From assembly GCF_010093595.1 (NCBI RefSeq), contig NW_022985441.1, forward strand, positions 2,167,358-2,219,213: a DNA stretch of 51,856 nt, given 5' to 3'. The position numbers were made by a program, and so were the translations under genes. Position 1 is the stretch's first letter. The number at the start of each line of letters is the position of its first letter. Shown piece by piece: positions 11,371-21,507 of this stretch. The notes beneath the pieces are model-generated. The model was given only the letters and a program-made list of their open reading frames with translations. It did no database searches and was not told the origin of the DNA. This DNA is from Mytilinidion resinicola (Eukaryota; Ascomycota; Dothideomycetes; Mytilinidiales; Mytilinidiaceae).

Positions 11371-11903
11371 CTTGTCAGTCGATCCACAATGCGCGCAGGT
11401 ACCAGGGAAAGGATTGCCTTCCGGACGGTAGATTGGTCCCTGCCAGACCTCATGTACGACCGTATCTATAGAGGCATTATTAGTATACGCGCTTGGATGA
11501 GAAACCGCAGGGCACCGAGAAACATAGCCACACTCACCATCCTGCTTAGCGGTTGCATAGGATTGGCGTCTGACGATATTCTCCGCTTCCTTCTTCTCCA
11601 AGAAATATCTTCCCCATTCTCGGACCAATACATGGACGGGATGGAGTCAACGACCGGCTTCCTGCCTACGTCAGCCATGGCCTGTAGCTCTAAGACGCGA
11701 TTTTCGGGGTCGCTAGAAAGGCCGCCGTACTGCAACGACAAAGCTCCCGTGGGATCGAGCTCGTTGAGAGTCACTTCCAGCAATGTGCTGAACTGATCCA
11801 CTGGAACATCTCTGAATTTCTTGGTGACCTCAGGGAAGTCGACACATAGGTGCATGAACTTCGCTGCGACCTCGGGGTCGTGGAGGGCTAGTGTTAAAGA
11901 CAT
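11371..11903 (-). pseudogene. MY1: MYND-family gene cut by the copia element
   Basis: Starts at 11903 (MSLTLALHDPEVAAKF) and carries the family N-terminal block (LELQAMADVGRKPVVDSIPS). Near 11600 the frame that continues the family pattern shifts by one base, then a likely GTGAGT donor and a short intron lead to the second exon. That exon encodes VWQGPIYRPEGNPFPGTCAHC followed by GSTDK, the first Cys pair of a MYND finger, and then stops at the LTR boundary. The other six finger ligands would be off the left edge if the gene's 3' half survives. So two lesions are visible, a frameshift and a transposon. Function of the intact family is unknown. Confidence 0.75.
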
Positions 11904-12301
11904 CTTTCCAGGTCGACAAGGGCGACTGACTTGTAACTGTACTACGACGTTGTGATCGCGATGGCTCGATGAGGGTAACAACCTTGGAAACTGAGATGGT
12001 CGCAGGTGCTAGATATATTGGCAGCCAGCGCAAGCGAGTCACATGATCGCTTAGCGACACCCCGCAGGGCGACACTATGTACGCAACGCACGATGTTATG
12101 TTGGCATATTTCACAATATTCTAACGTCTATGTTCTCTGAAAGATACCAAGGAATTGCTAGGACCGAAGTCACATCGTCGCTTAGCATCTCAGAAGGCGA
12201 TCAATGTCGGGATCACTTCAAATCACAGCGCGCTAAGAACATTTTGGACTGGTGATGCTACTCTCGATGATTCGATGTACTAGTAAAAGATACTTTTGCT
12301 A

Positions 12302-13431
12302 TCAAGGAGTCCGCGAAGCTTCGAACTCCTTTCTAACCTCCTCCGCGAGTTCATCGTCTGTCAAGAATCGATACGCCGCAATGGCCATTCCTTCGCAAGC
12401 TAATAGAGCTCGATCAAACGAAGAACGAGTACCAGCTGCCTTTTCAAATCCCACCGTGTGAGGATTCGCACCCTCCGACGAGATGCCAAAGGCACCATGC
12501 CAACTGGGACACTCATGACTTACGTTCCCCTGATCCGTCGACACCGGCGTAGTCTCACGGCCCACGTTATTCTGTGTCTCGAGACCAAGCCCCTTTATTG
12601 CATCTTGGAATGCCCCACAAATAGCTACATTAGTACGGAGGTCCGCATACGCCCCCGCATCCCTACGCGTGATATCCAGCTCACATCCCGTAGCCTCCGC
12701 AGCTCCTTTACAGCAACTCACAATGCGTTGGTCCAACACCTCCGCTCGCGCCAACATCGGTGCTCGCACTGTAAATGCCAGCATCACTTTCTCAGGGATG
12801 ACATTAGTGGCAATTCCACCCTCCGGAATGATAACATGAATACGCTCCTCCGGCCGCACGTGCTGCCGCAACAACGCCATACGCCAGCACCGCCGCCTGA
12901 GCGCATTAACCCATCCCATGGATTCATCCCCGCGTGCGCCGCTTTGCCTCGAAACGTCACGCTGGAAGTGGTGATGGCGAGCGTCTTGTCGAATGCATCG
13001 CCTAGGATGTGATCTGGGAAGTGGCTGGAGCTGGTTGGGTGCACCATTAGACATGCATCGGCATCTTTGTAAGCGCCCGCTTTGATCAGCGTAATCTTGC
13101 CTCCGATGGTTTCTTCGGCGGGGGTTCCTAGTAGTCGGACGCGACCGGGGAGTTTGCTCTCCTGCAGAGCTTCCGCGACGGCCAGAAAGGCCCAGAGGGA
13201 TGTTGTAGCGATGAGGTTGTGGCCGCATGCGTGGCCGACGTCGGGGAGGGCGTCGTATTCCGCGTTGAATGTAAGCACTCTTCCCCCTGAGCCGAATTCA
13301 GCTTCGAAGGCCGCGGGGGCGTTGTAAGCGTGAGGTGCTACTTTGATTGCGGGGCCTAGTGATTCCAGTGCCGCGACGAGGGTGTCGTGGGCGGTGTGTT
13401 CTTGGAGGGCTAATTCGGGGTTTTGAAAGAT
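12302..13431 (-). pseudogene. M20-family amidohydrolase/peptidase, frameshifted
   Basis: From a probable splice acceptor at 13431 the protein reads QNPELALQEHTAHDTL, then FNAEYDALPDVGHACGHN (metal-binding His/Asp region), GTPAEETIGGK (catalytic Glu pair) and FRGKAAHAGMNPWDG, all typical of M20D/PM20D2-like metallo-hydrolases that cut amide bonds of N-acylated or dipeptide substrates. At about 12880-12910 the frame breaks by small deletions where 'VNALDAVVLAY' is expected. It resumes with LRQHVRPEERIHVIIPEGG and runs to a stop at 12302. The first exon and start codon are not evident upstream, where a MITE lies 150 bp away. Could be a real pseudogene or assembly indels; the family call is firm. 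Confidence 0.8.
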
Positions 13432-13587
13432 CTGAGTTTTAGTCAGAAAATTGCGCGAAGCAGTCTAACAATGCGATGGTGCCTTTTGATTGACTTCCCG
13501 GAGCAGTTCTCGATGCCTAGTCAGACTTTGGTGGATTACTGCCAGAATTTCTGTCATATTTCTGCAAACTGAACTTGAGATAAATTT

Positions 13588-14097
13588 GGGGGTTAGTAAA
13601 CACACACCCCCTTTTTGGTAAACGTACACCCCTTTTTTGGTAAACGCACACCCCCCCCCCCCCCCCCCCCTGTCGTTTCACCGCCTTCTGATTGACTCGG
13701 AGCAGCGCGGAGCTTCCTCCGGCCATTCACCCTTACGTCTATCTGCACGTGACGCTATACACGAGGCCGTACGTGATGCTATACGCAAGGCCGTACATAA
13801 TGCTATACACAAGGCCGTACGTGATGCTATACGCGAGGCCGTACGTGAGACTATACGTGAGCTCGTACGTGAGCTTGTACGTGAGCTCGTACATAAGGCT
13901 ATACAAATTGGCATGATGTAATTGCTTGTGTTGTACATGGCCGCATTTGGAGAGAGCATTCGGAATTAGTGAGCGAGTTAAGCGAGCCAATAGGAAGCTA
14001 CGGAGTAGTCCTCCGAGCCAATCAGAGGGCGGTGAAACAACACCGGGGGGGGGGGGTGTGCGTTTACCAAAAAGGGGGTGTGTGTTTACTAACCCCC
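13588..14097. mobile_element. hAT-like MITE, 510 bp, 8-bp target duplication
   Basis: Terminal inverted repeats begin GGGGGTTAGTAAACACACAC and are flanked on both sides by ATAAATTT (13580-13587 and 14098-14105). Eight-base duplications are typical of hAT elements (also of P and Merlin). The left end has three tandem versions of a ~22-bp unit (GTAAACNNACACCCCC-TTTTTTG); the right end two. Long C/G homopolymers lie at about 13649-13670 and 14045-14056. The centre is a minisatellite. No transposase is encoded, so it needs one in trans. The overlapping open frames are by-products of the repeats. Confidence 0.9.
13745..13912 (+). repeat. 24-bp minisatellite in the MITE core
   Basis: About seven units of the type GCTATACACGAGGCCGTACG-TGAT, built from 12-bp halves that start GTACGTGA or GTACATAA. 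The last units collapse to pure 12-bp repeats (GTACGTGAGCTC). Such arrays inside MITEs may bind transposase or arise by slippage. Confidence 0.88.
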
Positions 14098-14105
14098 ATA
14101 AATTT

Positions 14106-14912
14106 TGTGTAAGAATACTAATATTGAGAAGACTATGTGTTTTTTCCAAAAAAAAACGGACTAACAACAACTCCCAGAGGTCAGCTATATGTGAGTCGAA
14201 GTAAAGGTGGCTGGGCCCAACCCCCCATATTATAACCGAAAATACGAATCCTTCAGGATGGAATCCCTGTGTAAATCACGCCACCATTTCGCTGCCTTGT
14301 GAACGTCACGGTCTTGGCACCACCCTGTGTCTTTTTCAACCTGTCTTTCGGTTTTACCTTCCCCTTTGGCCTTGCAGGCCTACACCCCCTGGAAAAGTGA
14401 AAGGATGGATCTGGTTAAGGTACGTTTGCAGGTACTTGCTGTTGGGGACACTGCGAAAGCTGGGTTTTAGTAGCTTAAGTTGATGCGAATAATTCACTGA
14501 AGTTGATTAGTGTGAGACCAAAACCATAGGACAATGACGAAACATAGGGTTTCCTTGTTCTCTCTTCCAAGCTTCTGTTCTGAGAAAAATTGGTTGAACA
14601 CGCTAGTACGAGGGCGTCAATTGGAACCTCATGTGGGGAATTTGTGGTCGCAATGCGAGGACGGGATTCTAATCAGTATAGGTTGAGAGATTGGTGCTCT
14701 GAGGTGCTTGAGTAGACAGCAGTCCAACCTCATGACTCTATCTTGTGTGTTTAGCTAGAATCCTCCAGCCAAGGCTAGCATAGGAGCTTTGCGGCACCTG
14801 AAAACACTACATTCCCTTAAGCCATAGACATGTTTAGAAAGTCGCCTAATTCCCGGGTCAACTCCCACCAGCAGTAATAACTCAGACACCAAAGGCCTGC
14901 TCCCCACCCTCC
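14106..14912. other. Intergenic, no gene seen
   Basis: Mixed-composition DNA between the MITE and MY2. No family exon, tRNA or repeat was recognised. Confidence 0.5.
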
Positions 14913-15620
14913 TCAGATTTCTCCATCCTGCTTGGACTTGTCACCTTCCCTAACCTTCATGTCTCCTTCGGGTTGTTGGTCCTTCTTAAACTTCTTGGTT
15001 TCCTCAGATCTCATCGTATCCAATCTAGCGCACCATGCAGGAATGAGGCCCGCAGTCCGCTTGCAATACCGCTTATGAAATCCCCAGTCGGCGCGCTGAC
15101 ACTCCTTAGAGCAATAGCGAATCAAGTTGCATCCGCTGCAAGATCGTATGTTCTCCATGGAGCCGCACGTCTGGCAAAGCTGTGAGATTGAAGGTCCAGT
15201 TGGGTAGTATGTGGTGGGCTTCCAGCCCTCCAGAGTTTGAGAAATATCGACTCCATGATGTTATCCAAACACGTAGATGTCTCAAATTCGCCACTTACCA
15301 TCAGCGATAGACTTGGTACCCCGCGGAACCAACATTCTCTGTCGCCCGTCGTCGAGGAAGCTCAGGATTCCCTTATCTTCTGTCCAACGAGCCGGGGGTA
15401 TCATGTCAACGATCGGCTTGCTGAACTTGTTGCACAGAATCTGGAGCAGTGACGCGCGGAATTCAGGGTTCGTTGCCTGTTCTTTATAGAAGAAGGCGCT
15501 GGCTGGATGGTTGGGGTCCATGCGATTGAGCATCAACTGCACCAACTCGTCCATTGACTCGATCGTTTCTCCTTCCATGAAAAAGAAATTGGGATCCTTC
15601 AGATCTTGTTTGGGGGGCAT
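14913..15620 (-). CDS. MY2: MYND-finger protein, two exons, apparently intact
   Basis: Exon 1 is 15299-15620, intron 15251-15298 (GTAAGT...GAG, 48 bp, phase 1), exon 2 14913-15250; 219 residues. The N-terminal region (about residues 1-107) has the family signature: MDPNHPASAFF, then FRASLLQILCNKF, then PIVDMIPPARW. After the intron comes LEGWKPTTYYPTGPS and a complete MYND finger: CQTC, CSGC, YCSKECQRADWGFHKRYC. A charged Lys/Glu-rich tail of about 45 residues follows. MYND fingers bind two zincs and usually grip short proline-containing peptides; the partner here is unknown. This is the best-preserved member on the minus-strand arm. Confidence 0.88.
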
Positions 15621-16150
15621 TGTGGCGATTTGGTGAGAGCCAAGGACGCGAGTGCCGTGGAAGTGGACCGATATTGGAGTAGGTTAGTGAGGCGGTCGAG
15701 GAAATTGAAGGAGAAATGAGATTGAGACTCGCTTAGCATGACTAACCTGGCAAGCGAGTGCACGGGCTTCACGGGCTCAGGTGAAATGGAATCGCGACAT
15801 AAGCGAACACCAAAATCTAGTCGCAGGCTTTGTGTTCAGAAACAAAGTCTTTCGGGATGCTCAAAGCAGTCTATAGGAGCTGTGTAGCTATGCTTTCGCT
15901 TGGCATTGGTAGTCTACATTATTCACTCTTTGAGTGGTCAGAGGGTCCCTCAAGGCAGGAAAGCAAATGAAAGATAAGAAATGCTGAGAAGAACCCATCG
16001 TTCCATGTGCTAACGCCACGGAGTCCTGTCCCCTCATTTGGGTACAATCTTGATAGCCTTCCGGCCGCCAAAGAACAAATAAGTATTTGGCGGCTTCTCC
16101 GTGCCCTCTTCGATCTTCTCACCGTCGACATTCTTTCCTTGTCCGGACTT
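15621..16150. other. Intergenic between MY2 and MY3
   Basis: Upstream region of MY2 and 3' side of MY3. No additional coding segment beyond the family genes was recognised. Confidence 0.5.
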
Positions 16151-16814
16151 TTACTCTTGCGAGTGTTTGCAAAGAGGTTTGTGGGTCTTCCAGCCGGCGC
16201 GTTGGCATGTCTTCGAGCAGTACTGAATCTATCCACAGTTGCCACAGACCGACAGGCCGTCCTTCCTACCACACTCGCTGCATCCATCCTGTGGGCGAGA
16301 TCGGTCAGGGAAGTATGTAGTAGGCTTCCACCCTTCCGGAGCAGGTTGTTTGAGAACTAGACCAAAGCTTAGCCAGCTTCCTTGACGTTATGATAAAGAC
16401 CAAATTCACTTACGTTCCGCCATGTCCTCGCCCCGAGCCTTTTTCGTGATCGCCTTCCCAATCAAGCCCATATAATTGATCGCCTTGAATTCCGGTCCCT
16501 CTTCAATAAACTCATATTCACCATCATTTTTGCTCCAGTTTGCGGGGGACACGGTATCAGTAACGGGTATTCCGATCTCGTTTGCCTGGCATTGGAGCTC
16601 CGCAGCTCGGAAGAGCGTTGGTGGTTCGATGTGTTTTCCAGAAATTATACGCCTGATGAGTGCGGTTGAGGCGGTTCTGCATCAGCTCCGTGAAAGCCTG
16701 GAGCTCTTCTTCCGAATGGCCCTTGCAGCCTTTGGCCCACTCTTCTGGTTTCTCGCTTCGGTCGAGAAACGCGAACGCTGTCATGGCATCGTTCGGATCG
16801 GACATGGTAGCCAT
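16151..16814 (-). pseudogene. MY3: MYND-family pseudogene (frameshift plus nonsense)
   Basis: Starts at 16814 (MATMSDPNDAMTAFAFLDRS) and follows the family plan to FWKTHRTTN. Near 16611-16618 one base is missing relative to the frame that continues LFRAAELQCQANEIGIPVTD and then TVSPANWS. After a GTAAGT-type intron, exon 2 reads PEGWKPTTYFPDRSRPQDGC, SECGRKDGLSVCGNCG, then an in-frame TAG at 16229-16231, and continues IQYCSKTCQRAGWKTHKPLC to a stop at 16151. Except for the nonsense codon every finger ligand is present, so decay is recent. A sequencing error could explain the frameshift but hardly both lesions. Confidence 0.8.
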
Positions 16815-17312
16815 GATGGTAGGTATGCGTAGTCTTGGAGCTGCGGGTAATGTTTTGGAGCTGTTAGCTTGGTGAGGTGTTGGTGGGTGGGAAAGAAGAT
16901 ATTGAGGGGGAGGAATGGGTTGAGGAGCTTTGAAGTGGGTAAGCAAGACTATTCCTTACGTTGGTGAATAGTATCACTGAACCCTAACAACTGCAGACAA
17001 TTACGGAAATGTCCGGACTTTGCGTGTAAGGAAAGCTCTGGGCTATAGAGGTAGCTTATCATGACGATCACTATAGCTATTCACACAGGAAGAACGGGAT
17101 AAGATCGGGAAAGGTTTGGCATCACATATTTATGAGTACATGCCGAGTACACATGAAGGATGTTACTATTGAATGCTTGCCTGACATGGTTCTCCCGTTC
17201 CTACTGATTCTGTAAGAAAAGCCAAAGTGAAGAGTTTCATGTCTGGTGCTCAGTAGCAAAGGCTTTTAGCAAAAGCGCCCAACGCGAGCATATAGCTACA
17301 TGGATTCAGCTA
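16815..17312. other. Intergenic between MY3 and MY4
   Basis: Upstream of MY3 and downstream of MY4. Nothing else recognised. Confidence 0.5.
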
Positions 17313-18331
17313 TTAGGTGGCTCTGTGGCTCTGAACTCCCTTGAACACCTTGATACGCTTGCAGAGTTCCTTGTGACTTTCCGCATCAGCTTCCTGACAG
17401 GTTTCAGAGCAGTATTCCATAGTGAGACACTCCGCACACTTGAGAAGCTTCCCCTTCGACATGCACTCAGGTTGAAATTGATGTGAACTCTGATTTCTAT
17501 GGGTGTCTAGCTCGTTGTTTATATACTAGGGGAAGGAGGGGGGCCAGCCCCGGGGGCATAACGTGGTATCTCTTCCTGACGCGTTACTTGATTCATCCTG
17601 TTTCCTGATACAGTACTGATACCGTGCTGCAGCACTGCTGTTGCACTACCTGTTACTTCCTCCTGTATCAGCATGTTATCCTGATACGTTACTGCATATG
17701 AGTTGCTGACCCTAGGTTGTAGTGCTGCAACCCGAGTCATGCACTTGTCGCAGACCGGCTGACGTCGGCGCTTTGTGGGATAGTACGTCACAGGCTTCAA
17801 GCAGGATTGATTCTCCGGAGCATTCAAGTCTCATGCTCAAGTCAGCACATTCATCCATCTAGTGAAGGTATAGTAAATACACTTACCTAGCTCATCTTCC
17901 GGCCAGCAAACCTCTGCCTTCCACCAAACTAGAATGCCATGTTGACTGGGCTCGTAGACCGCCTTAGCATTCTCATCTTCATTCAGCAGCTCGCACGCTT
18001 TCTCCGTTGCCTTCGTGTCATGCGTGACATTGCCATTGCCAGTCACCGGTGGATCTGCGATGATCGCTGTGTCAGGGCCTGTAGTGGTTACCGGAATTCC
18101 TACTTCGTCTGCTAGCTTCTGGAGACGGTATTCTCGGAAACGGGGAAGTTGCTCGGCTTGTTCCCAGACGAAATGGGAGGGATGAGAGGGGTCGTGACGG
18201 CTTTGAATCAGCTCGGTGATGACGGCGCTAGGTTCGTGGAGGAGGTGGGCGAACGTTTCGGGGATCGAGCCTTGTTGGTAGGCGTGGAGGAAGGTATTGT
18301 AGGGATCTGATTGCGAAGGCGGCTCCGCCAT
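17313..18331 (-). pseudogene. MY4: MYND-family gene disrupted by a solo LTR
   Basis: Exon 1 is 17887-18331 (MAEPPSQSDPYNTFLH; RHDPSHPSHFVW; FREYRLQKLADEVGIPVT). A 57-bp phase-1 intron (17830-17886, GTAAGT...GAG) leads to exon 2: NAPENQSCLKPVTYYP, then PVCDKCM. There a 273-bp LTR (17465-17737) with duplication CATGC interrupts. Beyond it the frame resumes SKGKLLKCAEC, EYCSETCQEADAESHKELC and stops at 17313. Without the LTR and one target copy the exons sum to 684 bp, a whole number of codons, so the gene was intact when hit. Readthrough now ends inside the LTR after finger ligand two, giving a fingerless protein. Confidence 0.88.
17465..17737 (-). mobile_element. Solo LTR copy A (273 bp), inside MY4
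   Basis: Ends ACTCAGGTTG ... CAACCCGAGT form an imperfect 10-bp inverted repeat. Duplication CATGC lies at 17460-17464 and 17738-17742. Nearly identical to copies at 28278 and 49020 (two or three substitutions noticed), so insertion was recent and after, or out of reach of, RIP. Relationship to the copia LTR at 11154 is shown by the shared 3' end. It carries a TATA box (GTATATAAAC on the minus strand). Confidence 0.9.
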
Positions 18332-18337
18332 GTTTGT

Positions 18338-18922
18338 TATGTGGGGGAGGGTCGATCAAAGTGTGGGTGTGGATAGTAGGAAGGGTGTCAGAAGTTGAGG
18401 AAAAGAATCACGGAAAAGAACCACGGAAAGGACTTAGGCAAATTGATCTATCTGCACGCTTTGGTGAATGGACGAGCACGCTGAAGGAGTTGCATGACCG
18501 TTGGCACATTTTTAGCAGTCCAATTGATTCATTCGATGCCTAGGCCAGTCTCCAATCTTGGCGAAGCGATATCTTCTTCAAATCTCAAGATCCGTCGGAG
18601 TACTCGACACACCGCCAACCAACTGTGCACGAATCTCACTAATGCAAACGCACCGCCACAATCTGCTCGCATACACCCTGGTGTCTTGCCAAGTCTGCCC
18701 TCTGGCAGGCGATTGAGCAGTACGCTACGCTGGCGCAGCCGTAACACATAAATTCCAGCACGCTGAGATTCCGGCAGGTTGGGCAGAGGCAGTCCACTAT
18801 CATGCGAGTTGGATGATACGTCTTAGGTATGACGCCTGATCCTGGCGCGACTGTGATATCATATTAGCTGTGCCCTAAATACCCCTCGATTGGTACCACT
18901 CTCGACTCTGCAATGTTCTGAT
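18338..18922. other. Intergenic between MY4 and MY5
   Basis: This is where a second exon for MY5 should lie, but no Cys-rich MYND segment or N-W-x-P-x-x-Y-Y-P block was found in any frame on the minus strand. Confidence 0.55.
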
Positions 18923-19354
18923 TCAAAACGTCCAGGTTTTGGCATCATAGAGAGCCTCGTCAGGGTATCCCTCACGGTAGCGCCCGGGCTTGGGGAGAGA
19001 CTCACTGATTGCAGGAGGATGATTGACGGCTCCATGTGCTGTGCCGATAGTGATGCACTTTCCAAGGTCCATAGTCTCCCGGAGAGTGAAATAGTGATGC
19101 GGAACGACATCGGTAATGGGATAGCCCTGGTGATTTGCGACGACCTGCATCTGCGCGGGTCGAAAGAGAATGCTCGTGTGGTTATCCTTCAAGAACTGGT
19201 ACCACTGATGCACGGTCAATCTCTCGCGTGCGGCCATCACAAGTTTGTTGAATTCCTGTAGTGAGAGGGCTTGGAGTTCATCGGGGGCGCCACCACGCAA
19301 GCAGAGGAAACGGGTGATAGTTTCGGGGTCGCTGGGGTCGGCCTTGGGGGCCAT
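18923..19354 (-). CDS. MY5: family N-terminal region without a MYND finger
   Basis: A single open frame of 143 residues starts MAPKADPSDPETITRFLCLR and contains the family core: LVMAARERLTVHQWYQFL, NHTSILFRPAQMQVVANHQG, YPITDVVPHHYF. It ends EALYDAKTWTF without the NW-x-P block. No finger exon is seen downstream. It may be a truncated member, a gene that dropped the finger, or one whose second exon was deleted. The N-terminal region stayed open, so a stand-alone product is possible. Confidence 0.6.
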   Translation of the reverse strand: MAPKADPSDPETITRFLCLRGGAPDELQALSLQEFNKLVMAARERLTVHQWYQFLKDNHTSILFRPAQMQVVANHQGYPITDVVPHHYFTLRETMDLGKCITIGTAHGAVNHPPAISESLPKPGRYREGYPDEALYDAKTWTF

Positions 19355-19807
19355 GGTGATGGTATTTGAGGACCCTCAACTTGTTGTGTAGGTGCGGAGG
19401 ATGCAAGAAGATCTGTGGAAGTGCGTTGTTGAAGTGTAGTTGATGTGGAGTGCACGGAACCCTAGTCGTTTTCATGTGAAGGTGAAGAGATCTCTCACTC
19501 CTTGACGTCATTCGCCTCGTTGCTTTCCAGCGTACAGCACCTCTTTGACACTATCTGTAGTGCCTTGATAGCACGTGAATTGCGAGCAAACCACATCTTC
19601 AAAACTGCGGACACCTTGCTGGGCCACCCTGCACTGTACGGTCGCGAGATGAACTTTCGTGCAATTTCATTCGTCTCATGTCAAACACTCTGCAATGCCA
19701 TTATTTTAGTACTCTACATGATTCTATTCATCTTCCTCTCAACGATACGAAGTATAATATATTCGCTGTCTCAGCTACATGTTCACCTCACGGCGCTTGT
19801 GATGCCT
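19355..19807. other. Intergenic between MY5 and MY6
   Basis: No coding exon recognised; small overlapping open frames are not supported by family similarity. Confidence 0.5.
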
Positions 19808-20471
19808 TCAGCACCTCTGTAATGACTCCAGTGTCTCCCGATATCTCAAGGTTACAATACGGCGGCATTCATGTTTGTGACCAAACTTCGACTCGCCATC
19901 ATCCCAACTCCGCCACCGACATTCATCCGAGCAGTAGTTCACAGAGGCGCAAGCAGTGCACTGGTGGGCCGGGCTCCCCTCGTTTTTGCAGGGTGAGAAC
20001 GAACAGATTGGGGAAGGCTTTGGATAGTAAATAGTTGGACGCCAACTAGAATCTCGCGGAACGTATATATTGAAGCAATCTTAGCATTCGAAGACGCCAC
20101 CGCCTGCGCATTCACTCACAATGCCTCGCCGGCTCAACTGTTTTCTCGTCTTTGGTAATAGTTATCATCAGTTTCTCCGGAGACTTTCTCCGCGTGCAGT
20201 CGACGAGATACTCGGGGCACACAGCGTCGGTGAACGATGTTCCTGTGTCTGTTGCCAAGGCTTGCATCCTTCGCGATCGAAATATTTTTGAGAGATCGTT
20301 TCCATAAGAAGGATGAGCGGTATCAATGTATTTTTGAATGAAGTTTTGGAACTTAGGATCTTGCATCTGAGCCAGATGATGCCTCACATATTCTCTATCA
20401 GTATCAACGCCTGTGTGCGTAGCCTTGACGAGAAACTTTGGGCTCAATTCTGCAGGCTGTGGAAGAGACAT
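19808..20471 (-). CDS. MY6: MYND-finger protein with a widened first Cys pair
   Basis: Exon 1 is 20120-20471 (start MSLPQPAELSPKF), intron 20053-20119 (GTGAGT...GAG, phase 1), exon 2 19808-20052; 198 residues. An upstream in-frame ATG at 20555 would add a hydrophobic leader but lacks family support. N-terminal signature: DTAHPSYG, FRSRRMQALATDTGTSFTDA, CPEYLVD. Exon 2 has SSWRPTIYYPKPSPICSFSP, then C, then CTACASVNYCSDEC, and GHKHEC. The first ligand pair is C-x4-C, not C-x2-C, and the H-x3-C end is preceded by an insertion (WRSWDDGESKF). The finger is thus atypical but all eight ligand positions can be filled. Confidence 0.82.
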
Positions 20472-20876
20472 GGTTGCTAGATACTGCCTAGCCCGATGCT
20501 TCCAGATTCGGACGGCGATGAAGAAGAGCACAGAGACATGGTACAAGTACTTCAAGTATTTCCAGGGAATCGTTGTTCGTCCGCTTCGTACTTATTGCCT
20601 ATCGAAGATAGTAGCAAACTGGTAATGATCACAAAGCCCCGTCACAGCCTTATCACAAATCAACATCTTAGCCTTCTGGAGGTCATATGAATTCTTGTAT
20701 GGAGTTCAGGAGTGACTAGCCGGCACTAGTTCAGTCCAGATGCTCACAAACCATATGTAAAACCCAAACCAAAGCCCAAACCAAAATATTTGTTTGCCGA
20801 TCACCCTACTATCTCAAGTCTTAGAAGTCTCTGTGACTGCTCCCTCGACCTTGTTGTCCTCCGAAATGCCTTTTTC
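20472..20876. other. Intergenic between MY6 and MY7
   Basis: Contains a run of AACC(A)AAGCCC-like words near 20760-20785. No gene recognised. Confidence 0.5.
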
Positions 20877-21507
20877 CTAATCTTTCAAGTTTTGGGTGGC
20901 ATCGCAACACTTCTTGTGAACCGACCACTCCGCCTTCTGGCATTTCTCAGAGCAATACTGAACGGACAAGCATCGGGAGCACACGCTGAGGTCGTTTGAA
21001 GCCTTGCGGTTACGGCAGAAAGGTACAGAGTGTGGGAAGTAGACGTCAGGCTTCCAGTTCAAGTCTCGAGGGATGACTAAGTTCCTAATTAATATAATTT
21101 CATGAACTTTTTTTTTCAACAGTCGCGTAGAAGGTACTCGCCATTTTCCTTTGGGACTACCCTAAGCTGTCCACCCCCAAAAGCCCGAGAACCCCCAAGG
21201 TGTTCGGATCCGTTTGTCCCCCCTTCATGACACATAGCTCGAGATATTCTGGGGGTACAGCGTAGGTAATTAGGGAGGCTGCTTGGTTGGCTAGCGCCTG
21301 AAGCTGCTCGGCTCGAACTTGTCTCATAGCTGTGGGGCCCTTCAAGTTCCAGAAGGGACAGTTAGGGTTGACGCCTTCGTTGACCATGTCGTAGAAGCTG
21401 TCTATCTCGTTTTGTGGCCAACCGGATATGAAGCTCTCCACATGTTCTGGTCCTCCTTTGGCTTCCCACTCCATAAGGGGATTGGGACTGTCGAGGTTGG
21501 AAGGCAT
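20877..21507 (-). CDS. MY7: MYND-finger protein lacking one zinc ligand
   Basis: Proposed exons are 21161-21507 and 20877-21084, with the intron 21085-21160 (GTAGTC...TAG); 184 residues. Other junctions are possible because two frames overlap near 21160. The N-terminal region begins MPSNLDSPNPLMEWEAKGG and has the signature VRAEQLQALANQAASLITYA then VPPEYLELC. Exon 2: IPRDLNWKPDVYFPHSVPFC, RNRKASNDLSVCSRC, QYCSEKCQKAEWSVHKKCC. The second ligand of the first pair is Arg (C-R-N-R instead of C-x-x-C), a single T-to-C change from Cys, so the first zinc site is probably damaged. Confidence 0.75.

Noticed and set aside
11465..11981. Uninterrupted 171-codon minus-strand frame as the MY1 product
   Set aside because: The frame after about 11600 departs from the family pattern and reads through the intron; the family start is the internal ATG at 11903.
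13745..13912. Possible CRISPR-like array
   Set aside because: Direct repeats abut each other with no spacers, inside a transposon of a eukaryotic genome.
13637..13959. Open frames on both strands inside the MITE with repetitive Arg/Ala/Tyr content
   Set aside because: They arise from the 24-bp minisatellite, whose unit length is a multiple of three; no codon bias or conserved motif.
20755..20790. CCAAA/CCCAAA-type run resembling degenerate telomere repeat
   Set aside because: Too short and does not match TTAGGG/CCCTAA units.
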